From NCBI GenBank assembly GCA_037447655.1, contig JBBHKE010002698.1, forward strand, positions 532,999 to 596,998: DNA of 64,000 nucleotides, written 5' to 3'. Under the pieces are notes generated by a model. It worked only from the letters and a program-made list of their open reading frames with translations, had not been told where the DNA came from and made no database searches. This stretch comes from Zygnema cylindricum. Taxonomy: Eukaryota; Streptophyta; Zygnematophyceae; Zygnematales; Zygnemataceae. Position numbers and translations under genes: made by a program. This document shows, one piece after another, positions 13,437 through 26,381 of this stretch (position 1 is the stretch's first letter; each line of letters starts with the position of its first letter).

Positions 13437-14780
13437 ACAGCGGAATAGGGGACACAGAATGACACAACGTGCCTTGTACCTTAGTGAATGTGGTGAGCTC
13501 ACTTTTGTTTCACGTGTAATACGCCCTTTAATACCCTCGCTGACCACGACATCAACAGTTTAAGCCCTTGAGATCTTTACCATGTGGCAACCAATGACCC
13601 TTTGCCATTTACTGACTTCAATAAACCTTCTTAACCATTTGATCTCGTTCAACATTCTTTTGCCAACTCTTTTGTTACGTCCCCTCATCTATCTTTAGGG
13701 ATCCTCACTGATGGTATATGAAGTTTTTTGTGACCACCTCAATGTTTTTTTTTTGTTCAAGTAATAGGGCTTATGCCACGACTTTATCCCACTTTTAGTG
13801 GCGACACCTGTTGTTGTTGTCTCAAAGCTTGTTCTTTGCGTTTGCCCGATTGTTATGGGGGAATTCCTATATCATCTTCTAGCGGGGTCAATGCATTAAC
13901 AACTTCAAAGGGATTTTTATGATCATTTTTCCCCGAATTAGTTTCGTGTCCCAATGCGAAGATGTTGTCAGGCTGTATTCCATTGCTTATGGATGGATTT
14001 TTCACTTTCGTTCGGTGGTTTTTTAAGTAAACATTTCCAACGGATTTAAAAACGTCGAACGTAACATCATTTTCTGTAAGCTCTGACACGCGCTTTTTCT
14101 TTTCAACTATTTTTTCCCTTTTGTATGTGCGTGTTAATCCAAACGGAGTCCATTACTTTATCCCATCAAAGGCCTATTGGTAGACGTTACCACTTTGGAA
14201 TTAGTAACTGCTGCTCGTGAAGATGACCCTTTAGAAGCCCCTTTGTTTTTTGTTGCTCACTTGCTGGCTCTAAGAGTATTGAGTAAAAAAAATTCAAGTT
14301 TTTTGTTCCCTTTGGTTTTCAACAACACTAATATAACTGGCATGTCCGACCAGGCTGTTTTTGCATATTTGATAGAGCAACTTTCTATGATAAAAATTTC
14401 CGTCAAAGTCACTAAAATTGTCTTATAAAGCACGGCAGGCCTACCACTAGATTTTTCTCTCCCTTAAGGATTTGACCTTTTAGGACCTTCATATGGTTTA
14501 AAGGCTATAGGTTCTACTATTGAAACCTCTCATTTGGTTAACTATTTTGTTAAAGATGCCTAGTTGGGCGACCTTTTTCATCATGAGAACTTTCCCAAAT
14601 TTTCGGAATCACAACTCGCGTCCGCTATTCTAATTTGTTATTTTGCCTAACGCCCCTTTTACTTGACCCGTACTTTACCTCCCAACTCTTAGTTTTTTTT
14701 TCTATTTCCGAATGGGATGATCGTTTACTTGGGATTCTCCATCATCTAGTCGGGGATGATACCTTTGATTGATCAGAAGG
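13437..14780. other. No clear gene; possibly more retroelement debris
   Basis: Short ORFs on both strands (78 codons minus at 13853-14089, 83 codons plus at 14177-14428) match no family I recognise. By position it may be the eroded upstream part of the reverse-transcriptase relic that follows. Confidence 0.4.
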
Positions 14781-15720
14781 CCTACTAGCTTGTAGACAAG
14801 CTGCATTACCAATCTTTTCCGGTGGTCTTGGTTTGCCGTCTACTTCCACCTTGTTGCTAGGCGGCTTATTTAGGGAGTAGGATTTGGTGGCTTTTAATTT
14901 TACTTTAAGGTTTTTAGTAGATGATACTCATATTTTAGCTCATGTAGTCTCTCACATCTAGGAGGGCTTCTTCTCATTCTAACATACGTTATTATCCAAT
15001 CGAGTGTTTTACCACTTGAGGCTCAAGATGATTTTATCGCGTTATCAACTCAAGTGCTTTACCAGTTGAGGCAAAAGATGAAGTTATCGCGTTCTCTTCA
15101 TTTAATAGCTGAAATCACTTAAACATGCAACAAACCATCACTGATGAGATAGGGACCGTAAAATTTAAGGATCTTCATGAGGCACTCTATATGGTTGAAC
15201 TGTGAGGTCGACTCCGATCGTGTTTGGGGCCTTGGGCCGGAGCTTGGTTTATTATTACACCAGCTTTCACTTCACTCCATTTATCTTATCATCAATTTTA
15301 CAATGCGCTTTGCTTACGGCTTGGCTTGCCGCACCCTTTTGTTTCACGCAAGCCCTGTTGTATTAGCGGTCAACCTATAACAATAAAAAGGGTACATTTC
15401 CTACGTTTCTCACATGGTGAGGAGTGATCAACAACGCACGACATGGTACAGAATGCAATTGATGCCGTGGGTTATGAAGAAAGGTTATGAAGTAAGATAC
15501 AAAGTGAAGCGCGAGGTGTCACATGTACCTCCACGATGTTTTTAATTTAGGGGTACAAGGGGCTCTCGTGTGGATCTTTTGTTTCTTCATGGCGCGCAAA
15601 GAACATTGGGTGACATAGACGTGAAAAACCAAACAAGATCCTATAATTCTTCAAGTGCGGCATTGTTTAGTGACTTTGACTCTTCTTTCGATAACTTTTT
15701 AGGCGGTTGAGCTCAACGAT
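14780..15720 (+). pseudogene. Decayed non-LTR-type reverse transcriptase C-terminal region
   Basis: Frames with stops and shifts contain the order seen at the C-terminus of plant/algal RT-like proteins: GGLGLPSTSTLLLGG (about 14820-14870), FYNALCLRLGLPHPF (about 15290-15345), a Cys-poor remnant of the CxC..G segment, VHFLRFSHGEE (about 15393-15425), THDMVQNAIDAVGYEE (about 15437-15482), and HGAQRTLGDIDVKN after a frameshift (about 15590-15640). It is clearly non-functional. The exact clade cannot be told by eye. Confidence 0.6.
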
Positions 15721-15916
15721 ATTTTGAAGTTAGAAGACCTGTGAGCATATCTCCAACTCTCATGTCGGTCGCCAAAGCATGTCTATCGCCAACGTATGTC
15801 TATCGCCTTTCAACATTTCCCATCTTCAGCGTTCCCAAGCTTCGACCATAATGGTGTTTATTGGCCAAAGAGTGCGAAACCTACCCCCGCCTCACCCAAC
15901 GCGTATAGACAATATA

Positions 15917-16915
15917 CCGCCTTCCTCAATGGTGAGCTAGAGGAAGAAATCTTCATGCGGGAATGAGAGGGTTTTTGTAGAGGAAGTAGAGGAGAGCAGA
16001 CTCATAAAGTCCTTATATGGACTGAAGCAGGCTCCCAGCCAGTGGAATAAGAAATTAGATGAGTTTCGCACCGGTCTGGGATATATCCGGATCAGTTCTG
16101 ACCATTTTATTTATATGTTTAGAATGAGAATGGTGTTATTTTCATTCCAATTTATGTGGATGATTTGCTGGTGTTATGCAAGTCTATGGAAAAGATTAAT
16201 ATGTTCAAGAAATATCTTAAAGGCAGATTTGACATGAAGGATTTAAGGGAGGCAAGATACATTTTGGCAATTCAAATGGAAAGAGATAGGGGGGAAAAGA
16301 TTATCACACTTACTCCGAAAGAAGCTATAGGGAATATGCTTGAGAAATTCCATATGGAAAGGCAAACAGTTAGACCACTCCCATGGACTTGAAGAAAGTA
16401 AGTGATGGGAGGAGTGATAATCTTAGATGATCAGATGAGTCCAGAAGAGAGAGTTTATGAAGCTATTCTTTACAGGCAAGTTGTAGGAAGCTTAATCTAC
16501 TTTATGAACTGTACTAGGCCGGACATAGCAACAACAGTTGGAGTCCTCATAGCAACAGCAGTTGGAGTCCTCAGTAGGAGTCTTAATGATCATAGGTTGA
16601 GAGATTGGGAGGCAGCCAACAGAGTCATGAGATAAGTTGTAGGAAGCTTAATCTACTTTATGAACTGTACTAGGCCGGACATAGCAACAGCAGTTGGAGT
16701 CCTCATAGCAACAGCAGTTGGAGTCCTCAGTAGGAGTCTTAATGATCATAGGAAGTGAGATTGGGAGGCAGCCAACAGAGTCATGAGATATCTGGTGGGA
16801 ACTAGGGATTTATGGTTGCATTTGGGAGGGGAGCACACTAACATCACTACTTGGAGTGATGCCGGTTATGGGGATACACCTATGAGAAGATAGTGTGGCA
16901 TGGTCTTAAGGTTTA
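15917..16915 (+). pseudogene. Displaced Copia RT/RNase H segment
   Basis: Starts FLNGELEEEIFM (15922), then SLYGLKQAPSQWNKKL, the catalytic YVDD box (about 16152), then VGSLIYFMNCTRPDIAT and the RNase H start LWLHLGGEHTN / SDAGYG. It stops at about 16905 with CGMV. These are exactly the parts absent between DQMDIT and the RNase H tail of the Copia relic at 12.06 kb. It holds a 156 bp in-frame tandem duplication (16478-16633 and 16634-16789). Each copy carries a 24 bp direct repeat (IATxVGVL twice). Stops and frameshifts make it a pseudogene. Confidence 0.88.
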
Positions 16916-17284
16916 GTGTATAGAGTAGTTTGTATTGTTTTAACGGTTTCGTTTTTGTTGTATTTTCTGTATTTTTTTTCTATGCTTTTAAACAACTTTT
17001 GTTATGTTTTCAGTAATATAAGATTTTGACCTTTTACCTTTATTGGTCATCAATTCTTTTGAGTGACAATCATGTTTCGTATTGTGATGGTCCAACGATT
17101 ACGGTTTTGGAAATATAATTTTGTGCTTACTTAGGATGCGTAACAAAAGCGTCGAATGAACAAAAAACATTATCGTCAACGAGTTTGTATCATGTGACAT
17201 TACTTGCCACGTCACTACACTTGCTGAACTATATCGATGCACATCACCTATAGGCTCGATGCGAAGGGATACGCCTCACTTTTA

Positions 17285-18000
17285 GGGTGTGTTCTCACTT
17301 GTTGAAGTAAGGGTTTTTTCTTGTCATTTTCCTCCAAAACATAGCCTACCACGATAAAATCTTTTGCCGTAGAAAAAAATAGTAAAAACCATGGTGTAAT
17401 TTGCGTCATCTCTAAATGTAAATGTACTGTAAATTGTCGTCCTTCTCTTTTCAACCCACAACCATGTCATTCTAGCTCATCTTCAAACTTTACCTGAAAA
17501 CGACTCGTTATTTGATTTTATTTAAAGTAACGGCGAACAACAAATATGTTTTATGTTTTTTCACGTGTGGACAAATTCTAAAGCATCTTTACAAAACGTG
17601 GAGTACAAGAGAAAAAAAACATTATACGTACCCAAATTGTATGGAATTTTGTTTCGTACAGGGGCCGTGGAGGGGTCTTGCGCAACGTATGCCATTTTCG
17701 CAAAAGAGAAGTACGTGAAAGCGTCTCCCTCTCACTTCTCTTCTCACAAACAGGTTTATCTCACTATTTTTGCAATGAAACATGATAATGTATTTATGCA
17801 ATGAAAGAACTTTGGAAAATAATTATTTTGACTACATTTGGGCATATTTTAATAGCAAGTGTAGTGAGGAAAGTAGTAAACGAAATCGGGAAGCCATGGC
17901 CGAAAGTTCTTTAATCAATGACGTCGAAGTTGTCACACGTGAGCATGACGTCCCAATGTCACCACAAAACCCTAGGCATCTACAATGTCACAAAAAACTA
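17285..18000. mobile_element. Harbinger-type MITE, right end missing
   Basis: Left end GGGTGTGTTCTCACTT preceded by TTA (17282-17284). The interior at 17860-18000 closely resembles 6360-6530 of the 5.8 kb MITE (shared CCATGGC.GAAAGTT, GACGTCGA.GTTGTCACA and GTGAGCATGACGTC). No matching right end was found. At about 18000 it runs into ACCGCGAATCGTTATTAG, the terminal word of the TA-flanked MITE family. Confidence 0.6.
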
Positions 18001-18155
18001 TACCGCGAATCGTTATTAGTATTAAAGTTTAATTAGTGTTGAGAAAAAATTATCGTATTAATGCTAATTAGGAATTTGATAGTTTCATAGTTTTCGGCAG
18101 TTCGCCCGTCACATCATAGCAGGAGACTCTTCTTCGGCGGCCATAGAATTCCGCC

Positions 18156-21100
18156 ATGAGCGGCAGACTTAGCGCCTGCAGGCATTTCAAGAGTCTGCGT
18201 CTCTGCAGGCGTCTTGGTGATGTCAGGTGTATGTCCGCCGATGGCATCAGCAATAGGCTTACGGAGGAGCATTTGCAGGAACCTGGAAGAAGCGGCTTGC
18301 ATAATGAAAGGAGATTAGTGCAAAAGGAAGGTCCATCTTTTGCAGATTTCATTCAACGAGCTCGGGAACAGCAAACGATAAAAATGAATGCTGAAATTCG
18401 CGGAACGCCTCAATTTGCCTCCTCCACCTCACTGTATGATGGCTCATTGATTGCTACACAAGCAAAGCTTTCTGTAAAAGCAGAAGGGATGAATTTACCA
18501 GAGAGCGAAGGAACATTGACTTCCTCGTCTGTCTCTTCAAAACGGCGAATATATTTTGAAACTTATGGCTGTCAAATGAATGTTAACGACTTAGAAATTG
18601 TTCTTGCCATTCTATCAGAGGCGGGCTACTCCGAGAGGGTGGATAAAGCAGAGGATTCTGACGTAATTCTTATAAACACATGTGCTATTCGTGATAAAGC
18701 AGAACAAAAAGTATGGCACAGGCTGAATTATTTCAAGCATTTGAAGGAACGATGGTTGCGGCAAAAAGCTCAGTCGTGGAGCCGGCAGCCTTTGAGAAGT
18801 CCACCCAAAGTCGTAGTCTTAGGATGCATGGCCGAAAGGTTGAAAACACGTTTATTGGACGCTGAAAAGATGGTCGATGTTGTGTGTGGACCAGACGCCT
18901 ATCGAGATTTGCCGAGGCTTCTCAGTCAGGTGAGAAGGAAATTGCTGATGAGAAATTTGTAAGGCCCGCAAGATGAAGCAAATGGAACTAAGTATACCTG
19001 CTTGTTCGATGTGGCAAAAACCTCTGCATGTTAACTACTGGTCTAAACATTTTTGAGTTAGTGTGGTTCTTTTCACAGGGTCATGTTTACCAAAAGGGAT
19101 ACTGTGTTTGCATACTCGTGAAACTTGGGTATTAGCTCTGGAACTTTTGTTTCAGACCACGGTACTTGGAGTTGTTATCTCACAAGGCTTGTCCAAAAGT
19201 CTTACACTACACGGCCCGAGTTGTTGGAGTAAAGGAATTATTGGTGTAAATGCGACATTAGGATGTATATTACTAATGTGATGTAGGGTGGCTTGGCGGA
19301 TTGTAATCCATTCCTGTTAAACAGTGCTATTAATATCCTTTTATGATTTTCGGGCAAAAAAAACTGCCACCAAATTAGTGTTATTTACTCTAATATAGAT
19401 GGGCGGTGTAGTCCGATATTTGTATTTTGCGCATCCCTAATAGAGTTAATCACTTTAGTTAGTGTTTTTTTTGACCCAAAACCATGTATTAGTACGAATA
19501 ACTCTATTTAGTTCTGTGGCTCGTAATGAGCCACGTGTCAAAACATATTCTAGTGTAGTTAACTCTAATAAAGTGTCTACGCTAATAATTCACCAACTCC
19601 AATAGCAATCGGTGTCTGGCTTTTTTCAATTGAGTCTGTTTTGTGGCTGTGGATCAATCAATCGTTACAAACTCCATATAACAAGTGAGCAGAAAATAGT
19701 TGCAGATTTGAAGGGCAACCGGGTGATTTTTTTAATGTTTTTGCCTGGAATTTTTTTGAAGTCCCAGCTGAACACCTGGGCGACATCTGAGCTGATATTG
19801 CCTGGGAAATAACAGAAATAAAAAACAAGTTTTTGTTGTAAACAATGTGAAATTCCTGACTGTCGTGGATTTCCAGTTCGCTCAGGATAGTTACATTTGG
19901 ATCAGAACTTGTTCTCGTGCTTTTTGAAGAGCTTCGTGGTGTTGAATTAAAATGTGGATATTCAAGTTCCTACTATGTTTACATACTAATTTCCTCTTGA
20001 ATAGGAGGAAAATATCATTTCTAATTGTCGAAGGAATCCGATTTGGGGTTTCCAACTCTAGTCAGTAACTTAGTCATGGTGGAACCTAATCAGAAGATGG
20101 AGATACAATGGAAGTGTAGTTTAAGAACAAGTTGAAGCTAAATGTCGTGAATCAACTCAGAGGTGAAGGAATCAAGCAGTGTGGCCAGCTCAAACAAGTA
20201 ATTTTTTGTCAAATGTGAGTTATGCTAAAATTATTTACATGTTTTGGTGAATATGCTGTACCACGTTCAAATTGTTAAATTGTTGTGATCAAAATCACCT
20301 TGTTCGCTATTTAAGGTCAGACTTTTACCTCTTTTTTTTTTTTGTTGGTTGTCTCAGGTAGACTCTGGCCAAGCTGGAGTGAACACTATGCTTTCTTTAG
20401 AAGAGACCTACGCTGATGTGTCACCAATTCGTGTCACGCAAAATGCCGTTTCTGCTTTTGTCTCAATCATGCGAGGATGTGACAACATGTGTTCATATTG
20501 TATAGTACCTTTCACAAGGGGCAGAGAGAGGTCACGACCCGTAGAGTCAATTGTGAGAGAAATTGGGGAGTTGTCCCAGCAGGGAGTGAAGGAAGTGATT
20601 CTTCTTGGGCAAAATGTGAATTCATATCGGGATACATCATCAACAACTCAAGCTCTTTCCCAAATTTCAAAAGCAGCTGGAGTTAAGGGAGAAGAACTCA
20701 TGCTAGCAGAGGAATCGGAAATTTCTCATTGCGCTGGTGGTTTGTCGACGGTTGGGGATAACGCAAACAAAAATATTGTGACAGATGAAAGCAAAGGTTA
20801 CGCAACTGGATTTAGAGATTTTAGTTTTAGTGGTGCTATCCAGTCAGCACGTGATAACCACACCGGGCAAACACAGACAGAAGGTGATGGTGGTACTTTC
20901 GAGCCAGCTGTTGCATCTTGTGATGAGCAGAAACCCGTTGAGGTTGTCGGCCAGTTGAAATTCACGTCATCTTCTCTCAGCCGTGGATTTTCTGCTATTT
21001 ATCGACCAAAAAGTGGTGGCTTGCAATTTGCACACTTGCTTGACCGAGTGGCTCAGGAGTTTCCTGAGATGCGGTTTCGGTTTACTTCACCACATCCGAA

Positions 21101-22125
21101 AGATTTCCCCGATGAACTTCTTGAGGTGATGCGTGAACGGCCGAATGTATGCTTAAGCATACACTTGCCTGCGCAGAGCGGGTCGACATCTGTTTTGGGC
21201 AGGATGCGTCGTGGATATTCAAGAGAGGCATATCTTGAACTTGTGCGGAAAGTACGTCAGGTTTTGCCGGGTGTTGCTCTCAGCAGCGATTTTATTACAG
21301 GTATGTGATCTTTGAAGTGTTTTTTTTGTCAAAATTGTGTTTGTAACTTAGCATCGTGAGTTGCTATTCAATTTTTTGGGCAGATCCTGTGGGTTTGAAG
21401 GTTTTGAGTTTTAAGATTGAGTTAGAAGGTTGTGAGTTAGAAGGTTGTGAGTTTGAAGGTTGTGAGCTTAAAAGTTTTGTTGAGTCACTAGGACTGCTAA
21501 CATTTCCAAATTTTCACATTTTTTTTGTTTTGCGTTTCCACAAGGTTTTTGTGGTGAGACAGAGGAAGATCATCTTGAAACACTCAGCCTTATTGAGGAA
21601 GTTGGTTACGACATGGCGTACATGTTTGCCTTTAGTCTTAGGGAAGGAACACATGCACATCGACATTATGTAGACAATGTAGGTGATGATGTCAAAAAGA
21701 GAAGACTTGCAGAAATGATTGAAACCTTTAGGAAAAGCACAAGACAAAGGTATGAAAACCAGATTGGTCAAACTCAGTTGATCCTTGTTGAGGGAGTAAA
21801 TAAAAGAGCTCCGGAACGGGAGGTTGTTGGGAAAAATGACACAGGGCATAGAGTGGTAGTCCCAAATGTTCAAATAAAGGATTTGGATTGCGGTAAACAT
21901 AACTATTGCACCGATTCTCCAATTGTGGATGAGGAATCAAATGGTATATCCTCAGGTTTAGTGAGTATGCGTCCAGGAGACTATGTAGAAGTAGAGATAG
22001 TAGGCACAAGTATGGCATCTTTACGAGGATTGCCTCTGAGGCGTACGTCAATAAGGTCGTTTTATGGGAACCGACCAAAGAATTTACAAAAAGACCGTTG
22101 TTCTATGGAAGCAAACCTGTGTTGA
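18156..22125 (+). CDS. CDK5RAP1: CDK5RAP1/MiaB-type tRNA methylthiotransferase
   Basis: Radical-SAM enzyme that adds a 2-methylthio group to N6-modified A37 of tRNA (MiaB family), in eukaryotes usually organellar. Exons are 18156-18929, 20358-21300 and 21545-22125; phases agree, giving 765 residues. The N-terminal UPF0004 domain has its three cluster cysteines at C139 (YGCQMN), C176 (NTCAIRD) and C224 (LGCMAER). The radical-SAM CxxxCxxC is C299, C303, C306 ([10 protein letters not shown]). Later motifs are [30 protein letters not shown], and a C-terminal TRAM-like end ([10 protein letters not shown]). Residues 1-130 are Ser/Arg-rich without family motifs and could hold an organellar targeting peptide. 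A segment of about 130 residues (350-480) after [11 protein letters not shown] is much longer than I recall for plant homologues. ATG 18156 is the first ATG in this frame near the conserved part. Confidence 0.95.
18930..20357 (+). other. Methylthiotransferase intron 1, repeat-bearing
   Basis: A 1.43 kb intron with GTGAGA donor and TCTCAG acceptor. Around 19370-19600 it contains ATTAGAGTTA / GGGCGGTGTA words like the ends of the TA-flanked MITEs, but no complete inverted-repeat pair was found. Confidence 0.6.
21396..21472 (+). repeat. 15 bp tandem repeat in methylthiotransferase intron 2
   Basis: The word GAAGGTTGTGAGTTA occurs about four times with small changes between 21396 and 21472, inside the 244 bp intron 21301-21544. 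Confidence 0.8.
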
Positions 22126-24119
22126 CATGTTATAACTTTTGACGTGTTGCTATTGCGGGGATTTTCTTCAAATATTGGCTTGTGGTTAACTCGATCAAGA
22201 CTAAGGTGATAAAACTAAGACAGTTTGCTCATGCTCAGGCTATGGAGTGTTCTTTTGGTGCTTAGCTGCTGGAAGTGCTAAGTGGGTATGATGGCTATTT
22301 GGGTGGTTGAGATTTGACGCAAGTTCAAGGATGTTTATCATGAAGTTTTTAGGCTCATAGCAAAGTGGTCTTACAAGTGTTACTGCTTCGAAAAGAAAAG
22401 AAAGTGCCACGTATGCTCTTGAAGGCCGTGCCAAGAGATAGGGATTGGTGACAGTTCAGTCATTCATTTCGGTTACCTCTTTTTGATGTTCTCGGCCCGG
22501 TATGTTGTACAGAGGGGAAGTTTCTGTGCGAGTATGCCTGCGGAAGGTCGTTGAGCTTGTCCAAATTAGGATCATCCTGGATTAGGTTTTTTTGATTTTG
22601 TGCTTTGGCAAAAGTGTTATGGTGGTATTTGCGAATTTTGTGATTTTTATAATTCTTGGACGACAGGTTCTTTGGTTGCTTGGTGAGTGTGACGGATGAA
22701 CGTCTATCTATGTGGTAACGCTGTAAATGAAACAGGGAGCAGTATTTTCGTCTGCGAGTGACTCTGTCACTGGTGACCAGGTACTTGTGGGGCCCCTTTG
22801 TGTTGATGTTAAGGTATTTGTGACCACCGGAGGGTGTATTTGTAAGAATTCCATTTGACTGATTCATATGGGATCTGCTTGTTTTCTGGATGAAGTTGCA
22901 CGAAGCTAAGGGGTTCATCTGAGAGTGATTCTGAGAGTGACACAGGATTATCTGACTCGGCTTCATTTGGTGTGCCATTCTTTTCATAAGACCGGTCAGT
23001 GGAAGTATTCGGGGCTGTCTTCAAGCACCAGGAGCTTCCCATTTGTTATATTTATAAATGTTGTAGATGGCTTATCGTGTAGGATTTTTGTATGATGTGC
23101 ATAGCAGGTTTCTAGCTTTGGCTTGGCACATATGTTTATCTGTTCCTTTGTTCAATGAACAAGCATGATATGAGTGAGTTAGTGTTTTGTGTTCCGAGTG
23201 CATTGTGTCTCCTTCACATGGTGTCATTTCCCATAAGCCTGGTCTGCCTTCCTGGTGGGCAATGGGATATTTGTGACGGTGATGGCAATGGGTTTGCCAG
23301 CCTTTTTGCATGGCCTGACTTAGGGTATGAAGTTAAGCTTGATGCCACTTCTGGCTATTTTGATACTCGAGGCACCTGATCGCCTGGTGACAAATGGATA
23401 CGCTTTAAAAATTTTACAAATGAAAGCGAGAGGATTGCACCCATAGACTATGGACAAGGAGGCATGATACCTTCAGTGAACTTTTTGTCCAACAGAAATA
23501 CCACCCCCAGCAAATTGTATGGTATTAATATCCTTGAATCGTCATTGTTGACAGTGATAAGAGTTTCTACCTTTACCCTCGCTTTGTACGAGGGCAACCT
23601 GTGATACATTAATTATCACACCATTACCGTCATCAACCTTGTGTTTGGGCGATTGAGTTTATTGGGCTTATATCCAATTTTTGTTTCCAATTTTGGCTGG
23701 CATCAGCAATTTTCCTATGGTAAAAGCTTGTTTGACATTTGAACACAAACGACAGTATTTACTCCGTACCCCCACAGACTAGGCCCGAAGGTTTGGTAGC
23801 ACAATACAGGGAGAAACCACAGCGGACATGTTTCATATATGCGATGCTGTTTGAACAGTTCAATAAACAATTTATTTGAAAACAGCTTCCTTCCCACTAA
23901 ACGATCCGATTTTGGAGAACAAAGAATAAGAAGACTGTACAGTATCTACTTACAACCTGACATACTATTATCTCCTTAAATCTAACTGTGCAAATGACAC
24001 TTGCTAACTCGATCATTCAAGCTATTAAGGATATCTTGCGAATACATTCTCATCGAGAAAGTCACAGATAAACTAAACCCGAATACTCTGTTAAAACTAA
24101 TGGATGATCGATTAAACAT
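22126..24119. other. Intergenic region, no gene recognised
   Basis: Lies between the convergent methylthiotransferase and TPR-like genes and so should contain both 3' UTRs. The longest frame is 175 codons on the minus strand (22460-22987). It is rich in Asn/His/Lys/Ser with no recognisable motif and is probably chance. Confidence 0.6.
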
Positions 24120-26381
24120 TTAACTTTGAAAAACCAAAGACACACCGACAGCTGTTAACCAAACAGTAACAGCGACCCAAAAGTACGGCGAACGCTCCCA
24201 GCGTGGCCGTTTCCACACCAACCAAATATCTGAAGGGTCCTCTTTCTTCACTTGTGATTGTCGTGGTTTCTTCTTCTCTCGGACCATCTCACTCCATGTC
24301 CTTGTTGAGCTGCAAAAATAAAACATAAACCGTCCACCATAGCCCAAACATTATCAGACATGAATTTTACATCACGAATAAAAGACTATTTCAACCACAA
24401 CCCCATAAAAGCTGCCCAATGACCTAGAAAAATTTCTATCTCTATTTTTTACCGCGACTTTGGGAATCATAATTCATACCGGCCCTATCTGTCGAATAAC
24501 TCTCAAACTGAGAGGCCCAGTCCCCGCTCAAGCCAATCACACAAGAACACTGTCGCAAACAACATGTAAAAGCTAGAGCTTCAAATTCCATGCTTCCACA
24601 ACTCCGTTAGTTGCCCACCTATTGTTGTCACTGTCGAGAAGGGGAATGGACAATATTTCTTCTTTGGAAATTTTCAATTTTGGTGCTTCGGTGATATAGC
24701 GGAGATGTGCCGCCTGCTTTCGAATATTCTTGCTGGGATGCCTCTCCTCAAGTTTCTTATAAAGCGCGATACAATCTGCATGCCTATTATTGGCATCATA
24801 TGCCATAGCGAGCCAGATCTGGATCTGCATGTGGAACCATATCCATGCAATGTCAAGCTGATAATTAAGGGCTGTAATATTCAAAAACATGGCGTGAGAC
24901 TGACAAAGTAAGACAGGGACTAGAGTCGTCAGAAAGAGGAGAACAGGTGATAGGAGAAAGTCGCATAGAATGATTGAAACGTTCTTCCATTTTGTGAATG
25001 GCCAAAATGCCCAGAAATGGTTCATGCTGCAATTCATTGACTGGTCCAAGAGTCCCTTCGTTGAAAAGGGCTTGGAAAACCAGAAAATAAGAAACAACTA
25101 GGTAACAGGAACTGGAAACGAGAAATAACTTTTGAATCGTTGAGATCTATTGACCGATTGCGTCAAGTTCGCTGAAAACAACAAAACCAGGATTGAGCGT
25201 TTCTTGGAATTCACGGCGTGTGTCATTTTTTGCATGCTTTCCGAACAATAAAAGGAAAATGTTCAAATTGTACATTTTGTTCCTACCTCACCAGCAAGGT
25301 TGGAGCCTTGATCAATATTCTCTGAAGCAGCTTCAAAAATTTCCACTGATTTGTCATAAACACCCCGGCCATAAGCTCGTTGTCCAAGCTGAAACATTGC
25401 TTCAGCCTGTTTCCGTCTCTCCACTTGTTCCATTGCTTTCTGCCAAGGAGATGCAGCCACGTGCCATCAATATATAGCTAAAATACTTGGGATCTTCACA
25501 TTCAGCTGAAGCTCGCACCTTCAAGCAAGAAAAGAGAGAGAGAGAGAGAAAGATGAGAGCCATTGAGAATCATACACTTTGCAAAATGCAATCAAAATAT
25601 TGTAACTACTTAACTGAGGTCTAGCAATTGAAAACACCAGTAAACATTTAAAACCTGGCAATGATTAGCCAGTGTTGACCGCATTCCGATCTATCATTGA
25701 AAGACGATAAGGCGCAAACCTAATGGCCCATCTCATACGATTTTGCAATTTCCACATCAGCAATCAAACACAGTACAGGACAATATCAAGAGCCCTGATT
25801 TTAATTCAGAAAATGTTTATATCCCTGGCCAAAAGAGTGTAGCAGTTCTATTGCCTACCTTGGAGACCCAAAAAAAAAACAAAACTTTCAGCAGTCACAT
25901 TCACAAGGGTCAGCAAAAGACCTACTCTTGCCAATTCTTCTCTCAGTTTTGCAGCCCTCTCATCGGCTAACTCCGCCTCAGTCTTTCCACTATTTCCTTC
26001 CCCATCTTGACTTCTCAAAATCTGTTCCTCCATCACTTTTGCTTCATTCAGAAGCTCCTTCAGTTCTTCTATCTCTCTTAACTTTTTCTGCCCCTCGGGC
26101 CCTTCCCAAAAAGCACTCCCCTCCTCTTCATCCTCCTCCTCCTCATCTTCTTCCTCTCCTCTTCCCTTCCCTCTCTGAGCTCTCAACTGGACGGACCAAA
26201 TCGGTCGGCCCGGCCGCAACTTCCAGGCAGTTGTCAACAAGTCCTGTCTTTTCTCCGCTCTCAGAGAGTTTCCACTCCACGGCGTCAAAAGGCTTCCAGA
26301 TGGAGGTACCCTGTCTCCGCCATCAGCAATCCGCTGTGAGCAGAAAGAGGACGCGTAGACTGACACGCGGGCGGCAGCCAT
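24120..26381 (-). CDS. Conserved plant TPR-like protein, probably plastid membrane-anchored
   Basis: Four exons (minus order): 26381-25926, 25439-25287, 24824-24619 and 24309-24120. Phases agree, giving 334 residues. The start MAAARVSVYASSF and the following Ser/Arg-rich, acid-poor stretch look like a chloroplast transit peptide; an in-frame ATG at 26438 would add 19 residues. Next is an acidic run (EEEDEEEEDEEE, about residues 64-75), a Glu/Lys-rich probable coiled coil, then TPR-like helices (FQLGQRAYGRGVYDKSVEIF; WLAMAYDANNRHADCIALYK). The conserved APKLKISKEE block comes next. A Trp-rich segment and a final hydrophobic helix (about residues 311-332) suggest a tail anchor. I recall similar uncharacterised plant proteins but not a function. 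It is transcribed toward the methylthiotransferase gene. Confidence 0.8.

Noticed and set aside
22460-22987. A 175-codon minus frame downstream of the methylthiotransferase
   Set aside because: Asn/His/Lys-rich composition, no motif, no splice or start context.
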